From positions 4,030,001 through 4,094,000 of the forward strand of contig NZ_JBBOCJ010000001.1 in assembly GCF_038002345.1 (NCBI RefSeq): a DNA stretch of 64,000 nucleotides, written 5' to 3'. Origin of the DNA: Paenibacillus sp. FSL M7-0420. Its GTDB lineage: Bacteria > Bacillota > Bacilli > Paenibacillales > Paenibacillaceae. Both the position numbers and the translations under genes were made by a program. Numbering within the stretch: position 1 is the first letter of the stretch; every line of letters begins with the position of its first letter. The notes beneath the pieces were generated by a model. That model was not told the DNA's origin, did no database searches, and saw only the letters and a list, made by a program, of their open reading frames with translations. Of this stretch, positions 9,269 through 17,861 are shown piece after piece.

Positions 9269-10045
9269 ATCCTCGAAAAAGTTGGTGAACTCTTGATCTA
9301 TCTCATTAAATTCGTATACAGCTTTGTCCTGCCGCCCGGGATATTCGTCCTGCTGCTGCTGGGCATGGTGGTCTGGCTGTGGAAAAATAGCCGCCGTCCC
9401 GCAATCGTGCTGCTGGCGGTCACACTCCTGCTCTATCTGTCGATGACCTCTGCTGTCGCCGACACGCTGATCGGGAGCTTGGAGCGGAAGTACCCTCAGC
9501 CTGCTTCCGCAGAGGGGGATGTGATCGTAATCCTCGGCGGCGGGGCCACCTCCGGCACCCCGGATCTGGACGGGCAGGGCAATATGTCCGGTCCGGCCGC
9601 GAACCGCCTGCTGGCGGCTGCGCGGCTGTACCGCGAGACTGGCCTGCCGGTTATTTTCTCCGGGGGACAGGTATTCGCCGACAGCGGCAATGAAGCGGAT
9701 ATCGCCCGGCGGCAGCTCATCGGCCTCGGCATCCCCGCAGAGGATATCCTGCCGGAGAACCGCTCGCTCAATACGGAGCAGAATGCGGTCAACACCGCGA
9801 AGCTCATGCAGGAGCATGGCTTCAGCCGTCCCGTTCTGGTGACCTCCGGCTTCCATATGCCGCGCAGCATGCTCCAGTTCGAGCATGCCGGACTTATGCC
9901 GCAGGCTTTTCCGGTCGATTTTCAGGCCAGCCGTCCTATGTCACTCTATGTAAGCAAATTCACTCCGTCCGCCGGAGCCGTCTCCACAACCGGGCTGGCG
10001 CTGAAGGAGTATCTGGGGGTAATCGCCGCGAAGCTGCTGCCTTGA
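9266..10045 (+). CDS. YdcF/ElyC-like membrane protein (DUF218)
   Basis: The 259-aa protein has two hydrophobic N-terminal segments (about residues 15-38 and 43-62) and then a DUF218 domain. That domain starts with the strand-loop VIVILGGGATSG and includes VIFSGGQVF, ILPENRSLNTEQNA and VLVTSGFHMPRS. Members of the family are linked in other bacteria to envelope or peptidoglycan metabolism, but the reaction is not settled, so no gene symbol is given. It is transcribed divergently from the two-component locus. No Shine-Dalgarno is visible before the ATG. Confidence 0.85.
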   Translation: MILEKVGELLIYLIKFVYSFVLPPGIFVLLLLGMVVWLWKNSRRPAIVLLAVTLLLYLSMTSAVADTLIGSLERKYPQPASAEGDVIVILGGGATSGTPDLDGQGNMSGPAANRLLAAARLYRETGLPVIFSGGQVFADSGNEADIARRQLIGLGIPAEDILPENRSLNTEQNAVNTAKLMQEHGFSRPVLVTSGFHMPRSMLQFEHAGLMPQAFPVDFQASRPMSLYVSKFTPSAGAVSTTGLALKEYLGVIAAKLLP

Positions 10046-10105
10046 CCCCTGCAGCTGGCTGCACGCGGCCGGACGCCCATCCAAGAAAGCGAGGTGCCGT
10101 AACCA

Positions 10106-10921
10106 GTGAACCCCTATGATGAAGAGAAGTTAACCGGCGGAAATGTAAACGAAATTATCCGCAAGGCAGACACCGTCCGCCGTCCCACAGGGAGCTGGAG
10201 CCCAAGTATTCATGCACTGCTACAACATTTGGAGCAGCAGAATTTCGCAGGAGCACCCAGATTCCTGGGTGTAGATGAAGCTGGGCGCGAAATCCTATCC
10301 TTTCTTCCCGGCGAGGTTCCGGGCAACGCTTATCCTGAGCTGGAGCCGTACATGTGGTCGGAAGAGACCCTTACGGGCCTGGCGCGCCTGCTGCGCAGCT
10401 ATCATGATGCAACGGTGGGCTTCGTACCGAATAGTATACATACGGAGTGGCAGCTTCCCTATGCCGATCCTGACGCACATGAAGTGATCTGCCATAATGA
10501 CGCGGCGCTGTACAACGTGGTGTTTCAGCATGGTTCGCCCGTGGCGCTGATTGATTTCGACATGGCTGGTCCGGGCCCGCGCCTATGGGACATTGCCTAT
10601 ACCCTCTACACCTCAGTTCCGCTCGCCGGTTTTGCACCCGACTATCTGACAGGCTCCACGGTACCTTATCAGGCAGACCTGCATGCGGCAGACCGGCAGC
10701 GGCGGATTCAGCTGTTTTTTGAAGCCTATGGACTCGCTGTCCCGGAAGATCTGCATGTCTGGCTGACCCGGCGGCTCACGGCTATGTGCGATACGCTGAA
10801 GAAGGAGGCCGGGGCGGGCAATCCTGCTTTTGTCACAATGGTGGAAGAAGGCCACCTGGCCCACTACGAGCGCGAGCTGCAATTCATAGCCGACCATTAC
10901 AGCGAATGGACTACTGCTTGA
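10106..10921 (+). CDS. Aminoglycoside phosphotransferase (APH) family protein
   Basis: The 271-aa protein starts at a GTG preceded by GAGGTG. The kinase-like core is visible: the catalytic loop EVICHNDAALYNVVF (Asp acts as base, Asn binds metal) and the metal-binding strand LIDFDMAGPGPRLWDIAY. An N-terminal lobe begins with a Gly-Gly-Asn-Val turn. The family phosphorylates small molecules; there is no evidence that this member confers aminoglycoside resistance. It follows the YdcF-like gene by 60 bp and ends at a clear terminator, so the two may be co-transcribed. Confidence 0.88.
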   Translation: MNPYDEEKLTGGNVNEIIRKADTVRRPTGSWSPSIHALLQHLEQQNFAGAPRFLGVDEAGREILSFLPGEVPGNAYPELEPYMWSEETLTGLARLLRSYHDATVGFVPNSIHTEWQLPYADPDAHEVICHNDAALYNVVFQHGSPVALIDFDMAGPGPRLWDIAYTLYTSVPLAGFAPDYLTGSTVPYQADLHAADRQRRIQLFFEAYGLAVPEDLHVWLTRRLTAMCDTLKKEAGAGNPAFVTMVEEGHLAHYERELQFIADHYSEWTTA

Positions 10922-10924
10922 AGC

Positions 10925-10965
10925 AAAAGCCGGAACCCTACACACATAGGAGTTCCGGCTTTATT
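10925..10965. terminator. Bidirectional intrinsic terminator
   Basis: AAAAGCCGGAAC pairs with GTTCCGGCTTT around a 14-nt loop, with T-rich flanks on both strands. It ends the APH gene and the convergent ybaK gene. Confidence 0.85.
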
Positions 10966-10967
10966 CG

Positions 10968-11444
10968 TTACACTTCCTCTTTAATCAACTCTGTAAAAAC
11001 CGCAGACACTGCTTCGCCCAGCAGCTTCGGCTCAAGCTCCATCTGAACGCCGATCCGGCCTGCGCTGACCGCGATTGTCTCAAGCTCCGCCGCACTGCTG
11101 TGAATGAACGTAGGGTAGAGCTTCTTCATCCCGACAGGGGAACAGCCCCCGCGGACATATCCCGTGTGCTTCAGCAGGTCCTTCAGCGGCAGCAGCTCAA
11201 TCTTCTTCACTCCGGCGGCTCTGGCGGCTCGCTTCAGATCCAGCTCCTCAGCAACCGGGATCACATAGACATACGGCTGCGGTCCGCTGTGTGCGACCAG
11301 TGTCTTGAATACTACCTCAGGAGGCAGGCCAATCTTCTCAGCAACCGCTGTTCCGTGAATCAGCCCGTCCTCATTGTCGTAGCTATGAATGGTGTAGCTT
11401 ATCTTCCTTGCATCCAGTATGCGCATGGCATTTGTTTTGTTCAT
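10968..11444 (-). CDS. ybaK: Cys-tRNA(Pro)/Cys-tRNA(Cys) deacylase YbaK/EbsC
   Basis: The 158-aa protein of the YbaK/ProX editing family hydrolyses Cys mischarged on tRNA(Pro). Recognisable parts are the N-terminal NAMRILDARKISY, the substrate-site strand VFKTLVAH with the family's conserved Lys, YVYVIPVAEELDLKRAA, and the loop GYVRGGCSPVGMKK near the end. Length is normal for the family. It lies 12 bp downstream of the YolD-like gene, probably in one transcript. Confidence 0.93.
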   Translation of the reverse strand: MNKTNAMRILDARKISYTIHSYDNEDGLIHGTAVAEKIGLPPEVVFKTLVAHSGPQPYVYVIPVAEELDLKRAARAAGVKKIELLPLKDLLKHTGYVRGGCSPVGMKKLYPTFIHSSAAELETIAVSAGRIGVQMELEPKLLGEAVSAVFTELIKEEV

Positions 11445-11456
11445 GTGCCGCTCCCC

Positions 11457-11708
11457 CTAATCCCGGGGATAATTGATTTGCATAATGTCCATGAACGGCA
11501 CCTTGATAATCTCTTCGTTATTTCTGACATGCACCCTGCCGGTACGCGAATCCATCTCTACAATCACCCCGCGCACCTCTTCTTCCTTCCCCCAGACCGT
11601 CAGCAGAATCTCGGAATCCTCCTGCTTCGCCTCTACCAGCTGGTTGCCCAGCTCCTCAAGCACGAATTCGTCGCGGGTGGGACGTTTTGCCACTTTTGCC
11701 TTCGCCAC
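11457..11708 (-). CDS. YolD-like small protein
   Basis: The frame could be read from 11747, but only the GTG at 11708 has a ribosome binding site (GGAGG at 11715-11719, 6 nt before the GTG); that gives 83 residues beginning MAKAKVAKRPTRDEF. The C-terminal part (ILLTVWGKEEEVRGVIVEMD, then IIKVPFMDIMQI) resembles the beta-barrel core of YolD-like proteins, which in Bacillus often accompany DNA polymerase IV-type genes. No polymerase is encoded nearby, so the function is open. Confidence 0.7.
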   Translation of the reverse strand: MAKAKVAKRPTRDEFVLEELGNQLVEAKQEDSEILLTVWGKEEEVRGVIVEMDSRTGRVHVRNNEEIIKVPFMDIMQINYPRD

Positions 11709-11814
11709 ACTTTGCCTCCAGTAAGCCATTACAGAATATAGGATCATGCCCGGTGTAAATGCTCGTGTCTATTATACCATGAGAGGAAGCCTGATTTTAC
11801 ACAAATCACGATTA

Positions 11815-13239
11815 TTATTCATGATTCAAAAGTGCGGCCCCCGCGATGCCGGGATGGGTCATTTCATACGGGTCCAGAATCAGGTTCAGCTCTTCCTCGC
11901 TAAGCACATTGTACTTCAGACACAAGGCCCGCACCGATTCTCCGGTCAGAATGGCTTCCCTGGCAATCCGCGAGACGACCTCATACCCCAGATGCGGGTT
12001 CACGGCGGTAATGATACCGACGCTTCGCTCCACCTCACGCGCAAGCTTCTCCTTGTTGGCTTCAATCCCTGCCAGACAATAGTCGGTGAACACCCGGAAG
12101 GAATTGTTCATGATGCTGATCGACTGAATCAGATTGAACACCATCACCGGCTCCATAACGTTCAGCTCCAGTTGACCGGCCTGAGCAGCGAGGCAGATCG
12201 TATGATCATTGCCAATCACCTGAAAAGCCACCTGGTTAATCACCTCGGCCATCACCGGATTCACCTTACCGGGCATGATGGACGATCCCGGCTGGCGGGC
12301 CGGCAGCGTAATCTCATTGAAGCCGGAACGCGGGCCCGAGGCCATCAGCCGCAGGTCATTGGCGATTTTGGACATATTCATCATGCAGACCTTCAGCGAG
12401 GCCGAGACTTCGGTATAAGCATCCGTGTTCTGCGTAGCATCCACCAGATGCTCCGCGCTGACCAGCGGCAGACCGCTGATCTCGGCCAGCAGCTCGACGA
12501 CCCGCTTGATGTACCGGGGATCGGCGTTCAGTCCGGTACCTACGGCGGTCGCGCCCATGTTCACCTCATACAGATGGCCGCGCGTATGCTCGATCCGCTG
12601 AATATCACGCTCCAGCACCCGGCTGTACGCCTCGAATTCCTGTCCGAGACGGATCGGCACCGCATCCTGCAGGTGGGTCCGCCCCATTTTAATCACGGAA
12701 TCGAATTCAGCCGCCTTCTGCAAAAACACACCGTGCATCGTCCGCATCGTAATCAGCAGCTGCTCCAGCAGCGATAGCGTGGCAATATGAATCGCCGTCG
12801 GAAAAGCATCGTTCGTCGATTGCGCCATATTCACATGAGTGTTCGGACTGAGCTGTAAGTAATCCCCTTTGGCCTTGCCCAGCAGCTCCAGCGCACGGTT
12901 CGCAATCACTTCATTGGCATTCATATTCAGTGAGGTACCCGCGCCGCCTTGAATCGGATCCACGATGAACTGCTCATCCCATTTCCCCGCAATCACCTCG
13001 TCAGCCGCTTGGACAATAACCTCACCCAGACCCTTATAGAGGCGGCCGATTTCCATGTTGGCGAGCGCAGCGGATTTTTTGACAATCCCCATCGCCTTGA
13101 TTAATTCATGGTGCACACGGTAGCCGGTAATCGGGAAATTCTCCACCGCCCGGAGGGTCTGTATCCCGTAATAGGCCTGATGCTCCACTTGCTTGCTGCC
13201 CAAAAAATCCTTCTCCAGCCGATATTCCGTCTCTGTCAT
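11815..13239 (-). CDS. aspA: Aspartate ammonia-lyase
   Basis: This 474-aa enzyme of the fumarase/aspartase superfamily converts L-aspartate to fumarate and ammonia. The diagnostic AspA N-terminus (EKDFLGSKQVEHQAYYGIQT) and the superfamily signature GSSIMPGKVNPVM with its catalytic serine loop are present; so are GRTHLQDAVPI and NTHVNMAQSTNDAFPT. GGGGAG 6 nt upstream selects the ATG at 13239 over the one at 13254. The length is typical. It stands alone between the YolD/YbaK pair and the uronate locus. Confidence 0.95.
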   Translation of the reverse strand: MTETEYRLEKDFLGSKQVEHQAYYGIQTLRAVENFPITGYRVHHELIKAMGIVKKSAALANMEIGRLYKGLGEVIVQAADEVIAGKWDEQFIVDPIQGGAGTSLNMNANEVIANRALELLGKAKGDYLQLSPNTHVNMAQSTNDAFPTAIHIATLSLLEQLLITMRTMHGVFLQKAAEFDSVIKMGRTHLQDAVPIRLGQEFEAYSRVLERDIQRIEHTRGHLYEVNMGATAVGTGLNADPRYIKRVVELLAEISGLPLVSAEHLVDATQNTDAYTEVSASLKVCMMNMSKIANDLRLMASGPRSGFNEITLPARQPGSSIMPGKVNPVMAEVINQVAFQVIGNDHTICLAAQAGQLELNVMEPVMVFNLIQSISIMNNSFRVFTDYCLAGIEANKEKLAREVERSVGIITAVNPHLGYEVVSRIAREAILTGESVRALCLKYNVLSEEELNLILDPYEMTHPGIAGAALLNHE

Positions 13240-13351
13240 CCTGCTCTCCCCCATGTTTTCAGTAGTAGATCCTCTGCTGCAAATTAGTTAACTTATTCTT
13301 TCCTTGCAGCGTTAAAGATATTACCTTCATTGCTGCGCCATGCTCAGGGCC

Positions 13352-13412
13352 TATGCGGGTAGCGCAAAGAACCCGGCAGCCATTGCTGACCCCCGGGCTC
13401 TATGTCATTGTA
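13352..13412 (-). terminator. Possible terminator after the 558-aa gene
   Basis: On the minus strand GAGCCCGG pairs with CCGGGTTC and CAGC with GCTG inside it, followed by a weak T-rich stretch. The T-run is short, so confidence is modest. Confidence 0.4.
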
Positions 13413-13478
13413 GCTTAAAATTTGAGATAGTTCCAATCCGAAAAAATCTTAAGTTCCCCAGGGAGCGAAGTGTTCCGT

Positions 13479-15152
13479 TTAGACCATATAATGTTCAAAT
13501 GATACCGGTTTGCCGTTAATCAGCGACTGTATTCCCCTATGCTTATTGTCTATGTTGAGCTGTAGGCGCTCATTGCCGCTCCAGGCTGTATACGTGGCCG
13601 ACAGGATCTCTCCCTCCGTAAATTCCGGTGCCCGCTGCATAGCGGCTGCGGCAAATTCCTCAAGACTGTGTATCCCCAGCTCCGCCGCCTGATCTGTGCT
13701 AAGTGCTTCGACTACGACGCCTCCCGGCATGTTCTTGGACGTTACCTCCAGATAGGATGGCCGCTCCAGAAGTTCGTATTCATGCGATACATAGACGGCA
13801 AAATACACATTGCCCGCATGTCCAAGCAGCGCCTTGGGCTGCCTGATCCATTCGCCTAACGGAAGCACCCCGACGATGGCCGTATCCTTTCCTTCAGGCA
13901 CCGGGAACAGCGACAGGATCGTGTTCCGGTGATACAGCACCTCCATATAAGGACTCTGGTGCCGGGGATCGCCCGGCTGATAGCCTTCACCCGGATGGAA
14001 AAAATAAAGCCGGTTCACGCCCGCCGCCGCCGGAACCGGGAGCGAGAAGGCCCAGCGCAGCTGCTCATTATCGAATTCCTCCACCCGCTCCCACATCCCG
14101 CCTGCCGCGTAATCCTTGCAGATATAGGCGTAAGAATGCAGCGCCGGCTGGCGCTCCGGGGAACCGGCAATCACCTTCTCGGTCTTCTTGCAGACCTCTG
14201 CCGGTAACTGGCGGTTCAGGGCAGCGGAGCGCACCTCCTCCGGCGCTTCATAATAGAGGAACCCTGCATATTCGGTACGGGGCATCTCCGCAGGCAGAGC
14301 GAAATCCCCGAACTGCACATAGTCATGCAGCACATTGCCTTCTGCCGGAACATCATGCGGCCAGCCCCGGGAATGCGCGCCCGCCCAGGCCCCTTGCAGG
14401 TACCACTGGCTCCGCTCGGTCCACAGGAAGTCCAGCATCTCGCCCAGCGTCTGTTTGATCCCGTTGTCCTCTTCCAGCTCCCAGGCGCAGGTGAACGCCT
14501 GCACCCAGTGCCAGAACCACGGCAGGCTGCCATATTCCGGCATGCCCTTCGCACGGATATGCGCCAGCGTCAGCTCCAGGCTGTGCCGCCCGTCCTCCCT
14601 CAGCAGATCATCCTCGAACAGCCTGCCGAAGATCAGCTTCGCCGCCGTATATTTCGCCTCATGATGGCCGAAGGTCGCTACCTGCTTACGGAAGAAGGCG
14701 CTGCGGTAGATATGGCCGATAGCTGTATGGAACGCCACCCGCAGTCCCGCGCTGAACCGGTCGGAATATTGCCGGTTGAACCAGACCATCAGGCTGCCCA
14801 TAATCTCAACCGGCAGCTCATGCGGTGCAGCCTCTCCGGGAGTAGGATGAAGCCCCAGCGGCCAATGTCCATACAATGGGGTCCCCGGCATCCGGTTCTG
14901 GAGTCTAACTGTTTCTAATAGTACAGACTCGGCTTTCCGCTTGGCATCCTCCTTGCCAAACGGCAGCTCCAGAGTGTCATCCACCGCAGCGGCAAACAGA
15001 TAAGACGCATAATAGAAGTTGTTCCGCACATCATCATGGAACCAGAGTCCGCTGTACAACAGCGGGCGGCGCTCCGCCTCCACCGCGATAGCGGATATAA
15101 TCTGCCTTTGGCGTATTTTAGAAGTCATCTGTTGCTGAGGCATATCTGCCAT
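13479..15152 (-). CDS. Uncharacterised 558-aa protein of the uronate locus
   Basis: I do not recognise this protein. GGAGGG 9-10 nt upstream supports the ATG at 15152 (MADMPQQQM). It is soluble with no signal peptide, and rich in Trp, His and Tyr in its middle part (GMPEYGSLPWFWHWVQAF, WYLQGAWAGAHSRGWPHDVP). Such helical, aromatic-rich sequence resembles alpha/alpha-barrel glycoside hydrolases or lyases, but no family motif is certain. The C-terminal third looks beta-rich. It is divergent from kduI across a 225-bp regulatory region, so a role in handling uronate-containing oligosaccharides is plausible but only inferred. Confidence 0.6.
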   Translation of the reverse strand: MADMPQQQMTSKIRQRQIISAIAVEAERRPLLYSGLWFHDDVRNNFYYASYLFAAAVDDTLELPFGKEDAKRKAESVLLETVRLQNRMPGTPLYGHWPLGLHPTPGEAAPHELPVEIMGSLMVWFNRQYSDRFSAGLRVAFHTAIGHIYRSAFFRKQVATFGHHEAKYTAAKLIFGRLFEDDLLREDGRHSLELTLAHIRAKGMPEYGSLPWFWHWVQAFTCAWELEEDNGIKQTLGEMLDFLWTERSQWYLQGAWAGAHSRGWPHDVPAEGNVLHDYVQFGDFALPAEMPRTEYAGFLYYEAPEEVRSAALNRQLPAEVCKKTEKVIAGSPERQPALHSYAYICKDYAAGGMWERVEEFDNEQLRWAFSLPVPAAAGVNRLYFFHPGEGYQPGDPRHQSPYMEVLYHRNTILSLFPVPEGKDTAIVGVLPLGEWIRQPKALLGHAGNVYFAVYVSHEYELLERPSYLEVTSKNMPGGVVVEALSTDQAAELGIHSLEEFAAAAMQRAPEFTEGEILSATYTAWSGNERLQLNIDNKHRGIQSLINGKPVSFEHYMV

Positions 15153-15223
15153 CTCGTTCACCCTCCGTAAGTATGAATTCCATATTTTTAATCCTGAATA
15201 AATTCCCTGTACTCCAGCTCTAT

Positions 15224-15237
15224 TGTGCACGCTTTCA
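15224..15237. promoter_or_regulatory. Possible CcpA (cre) site
   Basis: TGTGCACGCTTTCA matches the relaxed cre consensus TGWAANCGNTNWCA at 12 of 14 positions. It lies between the divergent 558-aa gene and kduI, where carbon catabolite repression would be expected. Confidence 0.35.
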
Positions 15238-15377
15238 GTTCAGATGGCAATCTTATCGCTGAATAAATAAACTAAAATAAACGTACTAAAAAAGATTATG
15301 CTTGATAAATGAACGTAAATGGATTAAGTTGTACCTATACGAACGAAAATATGTTTTCTAAGGAGACTGAATATTCG

Positions 15378-16211
15378 ATGGAAAGACGTTTTGCATCACA
15401 TCCGAATGAAGTGAAGCAGTTTGACACTGAGCGCCTGCGTAAGGAGTTCCATATCCCGGTTATCTTTGCACCAGATGAGCTGAAGCTTGTCCTGACCCAT
15501 GAAGACCGCATGATCGTTGGCGGAGCGAATCCGGTGAACGGCGAGGTGGCTCTGACCACGGACCTCAAGGAGCTGGGCGTAACCTATTTCCTGGAACGCC
15601 GTGAGCTGGGCGTTATCAATGTCGGCGGCAAGGGTTCGGTTGTTGTGGACGGAACTGAATATGAGGTTGATTTCAAGGAATGCCTGTATGTGGGCCAAGG
15701 CTCGAAGGATGTTATTTTCAAGAGTGCGGACAGCGCCAAGCCGGCCAAATTCTATCTGAATTCCGCTCCGGCACACCAGTCTTACCCGACTACGAAGACT
15801 ACGCTGGCTGAATCCGAATCCGGAGCCATGGGCGGTCTGGAGAATTCCAACGAACGGACGATTCACCGCTTCATCCACACGAACGGTGTGCAGAGCGCAC
15901 AGCTTGTCATGGGCATGACTCAGCTGAAGCCGGGCAGCATGTGGAACACCATGCCATCCCACACGCATCCGCGCCGGATGGAAGCCTACTTCTATTTCGA
16001 TCTGCCGGACGATTCCATCGTCTTCCACCTGATGGGCGAACCGACCGAGACCCGCCACATCGTCATGCACAATGAACAGGCTGTCATCTCCCCGAGCTGG
16101 TCCATTCACAGCGGTGTTGGTACGCATAACTATACCTTCATCTGGAGCATGGCCGGAGACAACAAGCGGTATGATGATATGGACCCCGTAGGGATGAAAG
16201 AATTACAATAG
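15378..16211 (+). CDS. kduI: 5-dehydro-4-deoxy-D-glucuronate isomerase
   Basis: The 277-aa KduI isomerises 5-keto-4-deoxyuronate (from pectin or other uronic-acid polymers) to 3-deoxy-D-glycero-2,5-hexodiulosonate. The sequence follows the family throughout: YFLERRELGVINVGG, APAHQSYPTTK, the zinc-binding segment MPSHTHPRRMEAYFYF, and HNEQAVISPSWSIHSGVGTH. The ATG at 15378 follows AAGGAGA and gives the family length; the in-frame extension to 15309 is unlikely. It heads the operon kduI-regulator-kduD. Confidence 0.96.
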   Translation: MERRFASHPNEVKQFDTERLRKEFHIPVIFAPDELKLVLTHEDRMIVGGANPVNGEVALTTDLKELGVTYFLERRELGVINVGGKGSVVVDGTEYEVDFKECLYVGQGSKDVIFKSADSAKPAKFYLNSAPAHQSYPTTKTTLAESESGAMGGLENSNERTIHRFIHTNGVQSAQLVMGMTQLKPGSMWNTMPSHTHPRRMEAYFYFDLPDDSIVFHLMGEPTETRHIVMHNEQAVISPSWSIHSGVGTHNYTFIWSMAGDNKRYDDMDPVGMKELQ

Positions 16212-16245
16212 TAGCAAATCAACTACGGAAAGATGAGGCAGGCGG

Positions 16246-16998
16246 ATGAACCCGATACGGCGGCACGAGATGATTATGGAAGTTATGCTGAACCAGAAGG
16301 ATGTAACCGTGAACGAATTGAGCGACAAGCTCCAGGTCACCGGCAAAACGATCCGCGAGGACTTAAGCAAGCTGGAGGAGCAGGGACTGATTATGCGCGT
16401 CCACGGCGGTGCCGTGCTGGCACAGAGCGATCAGTTCGGCATTCTGCCCCTGCGCAATCCGCTGGATAAATACGCTGAGGAGAAGACGGAGATTGCCCGG
16501 CGTGCGCTGGCGCATATCGCTCCGGATGATATCATTGCCCTGGACGGCGGAAGCACAACGCTTGAGATTGCCCGGCGGCTTACGAATATGCCTCTTACGG
16601 TCATTACCAATGATGTCTACATCATCAGTGAGCTGGTCCAGAGAGATAACATCCGTCTGGTCGTACCCGGCGGCTACCGTGTCCGCAATATGCTGGCCGG
16701 TCCCGAAGCCGTATCCTATGTACAGAAGCTTAATATTCAAAAAGCCTTCCTCTCGGCCACAGCCGTTCATATTGAACACGGCCTGTCCATCTATACCGGC
16801 GATCTTATAGATTTCAAACAGGCGTTAGTCTCCACGGCCCGTCAGGTGTTCGCCGCATGCGATCATCACAAGTTCGGTCAGACCGCGCTGCGCACCTTCG
16901 CTTCCCTGCAGGAGGTCGATGTTCTGCTGACAGACAGCGGGCTTGCCCCGGAGACCGCCGGGCTGTTCCGCAAGGCCGGCATCAACATTGAATGCTGA
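16246..16998 (+). CDS. DeoR family transcriptional regulator
   Basis: The 250-aa protein has an N-terminal DeoR winged helix (RRHEMIMEVMLNQKDVTVNE to about residue 57, with LEEQGLIMRVHGGAV at the wing). Its C-terminal sugar-phosphate sensor domain contains DIIALDGGSTTLEIARRL and TVITNDVYI, the family's phospho-sugar loop. It lies between kduI and kduD, 34 bp after the former, so it most likely represses this uronate operon in response to a phosphorylated intermediate such as KDG-phosphate. The inducer is inference. Confidence 0.92.
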   Translation: MNPIRRHEMIMEVMLNQKDVTVNELSDKLQVTGKTIREDLSKLEEQGLIMRVHGGAVLAQSDQFGILPLRNPLDKYAEEKTEIARRALAHIAPDDIIALDGGSTTLEIARRLTNMPLTVITNDVYIISELVQRDNIRLVVPGGYRVRNMLAGPEAVSYVQKLNIQKAFLSATAVHIEHGLSIYTGDLIDFKQALVSTARQVFAACDHHKFGQTALRTFASLQEVDVLLTDSGLAPETAGLFRKAGINIEC

Positions 16999-17039
16999 TA
17001 ATTATACAATTCAAATCGCTCAAAGGAGAGAATAATCAT

Positions 17040-17795
17040 ATGTCATCTTTATTCAGCTTGGCAGGTAAGACAGCAATCGTAACAGGCGCAGCACAAGGTC
17101 TTGGACAAGGCATTGCCATCGCCTTCGCAGAAGCCGGTGCAGACGTAGTCTCCGTATCGCTTAATTCCAGTGACGAGACCGTAGCTGCTTGTGAAGCTTT
17201 TGGCGTCAAAGCACTGAGCATCGCCGCTGATCTCAGCGACCATTCCAAGCTTCAAGCCATGTTCGATGAAGCCGTTGCTTTCACCGGCAAAGTAGATATC
17301 CTGGTGAACTGTGCAGGCATGATCCGCCGTACTCCAGCCAAGGACCACAGTGAGAAAGACTGGTTCGATGTGATTAACCTTAACCAGAACACCGTCTTCC
17401 TGCTGTCCCAGATCGTCGGCCGCCACTTCCTCGAAAGAGGCAATGGTAAAATCATCAACATCGCCTCCATGCTCTCCTACCAGGGCGGCATCAACGTGCC
17501 GGGCTACACCGCAAGCAAGCATGCCGTAGCCGGTCTGACCAAAGCCTTTGCCAATGAATGGGCAGGCTCGGGCCTTAACATCAACGCAATTGCTCCAGGC
17601 TACATGGCTACAGAGAACACCGCTCCTATCCGTGCGGACCAGAGCCGCTCCGACTCCATCCTTGACCGTATTCCAGCCGGACGCTGGGGAACTGCCGATG
17701 ATGTGAAGGGACCTGCCGTATTCCTGGCCTCCGCCGCTTCCGACTACCTGAACGGCCACATTCTGAATGTGGATGGCGGCTGGTTGGCTAGATAA
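17040..17795 (+). CDS. kduD: 2-deoxy-D-gluconate 3-dehydrogenase / 2,5-diketo-3-deoxygluconate reductase
   Basis: This 251-aa short-chain dehydrogenase acts after KduI and yields 2-keto-3-deoxygluconate with NAD(H). It shows the Rossmann motif TGAAQGLGQGIA, the NCAG strand motif, the catalytic Ser region IINIASMLSYQGG, Tyr/Lys in GYTASKHA, and the C-terminal NGHILNVDGGWLAR. AAAGGAGAG before the ATG at 17040 decides the start; an upstream frame start at 16992 overlaps the regulator. No KDG kinase or aldolase is in the window. Confidence 0.95.
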   Translation: MSSLFSLAGKTAIVTGAAQGLGQGIAIAFAEAGADVVSVSLNSSDETVAACEAFGVKALSIAADLSDHSKLQAMFDEAVAFTGKVDILVNCAGMIRRTPAKDHSEKDWFDVINLNQNTVFLLSQIVGRHFLERGNGKIINIASMLSYQGGINVPGYTASKHAVAGLTKAFANEWAGSGLNINAIAPGYMATENTAPIRADQSRSDSILDRIPAGRWGTADDVKGPAVFLASAASDYLNGHILNVDGGWLAR

Positions 17796-17812
17796 GGAAT
17801 CCAAATACAAAG

Positions 17813-17852
17813 AACCCCCGGTTGCTTCTTATGAAGCTTGACCGGGGGTTTT
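17813..17852. terminator. Bidirectional intrinsic terminator
   Basis: AACCCCCGGT and ACCGGGGGTTTT form a 10-bp stem. The T-run on the plus strand ends kduD. On the minus strand it can end the convergent ABC permease gene. Confidence 0.88.
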
Positions 17853-17861
17853 GTATGTTCC

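Noticed and set aside
11746-12777. 343-aa plus-strand open frame rich in His, Gln and Arg
   Set aside because: It is antisense to aspA; composition is typical of a shadow frame.
15309-15377. N-terminal extension of KduI
   Set aside because: The extension has no family counterpart, and AAGGAGA precedes the ATG at 15378.
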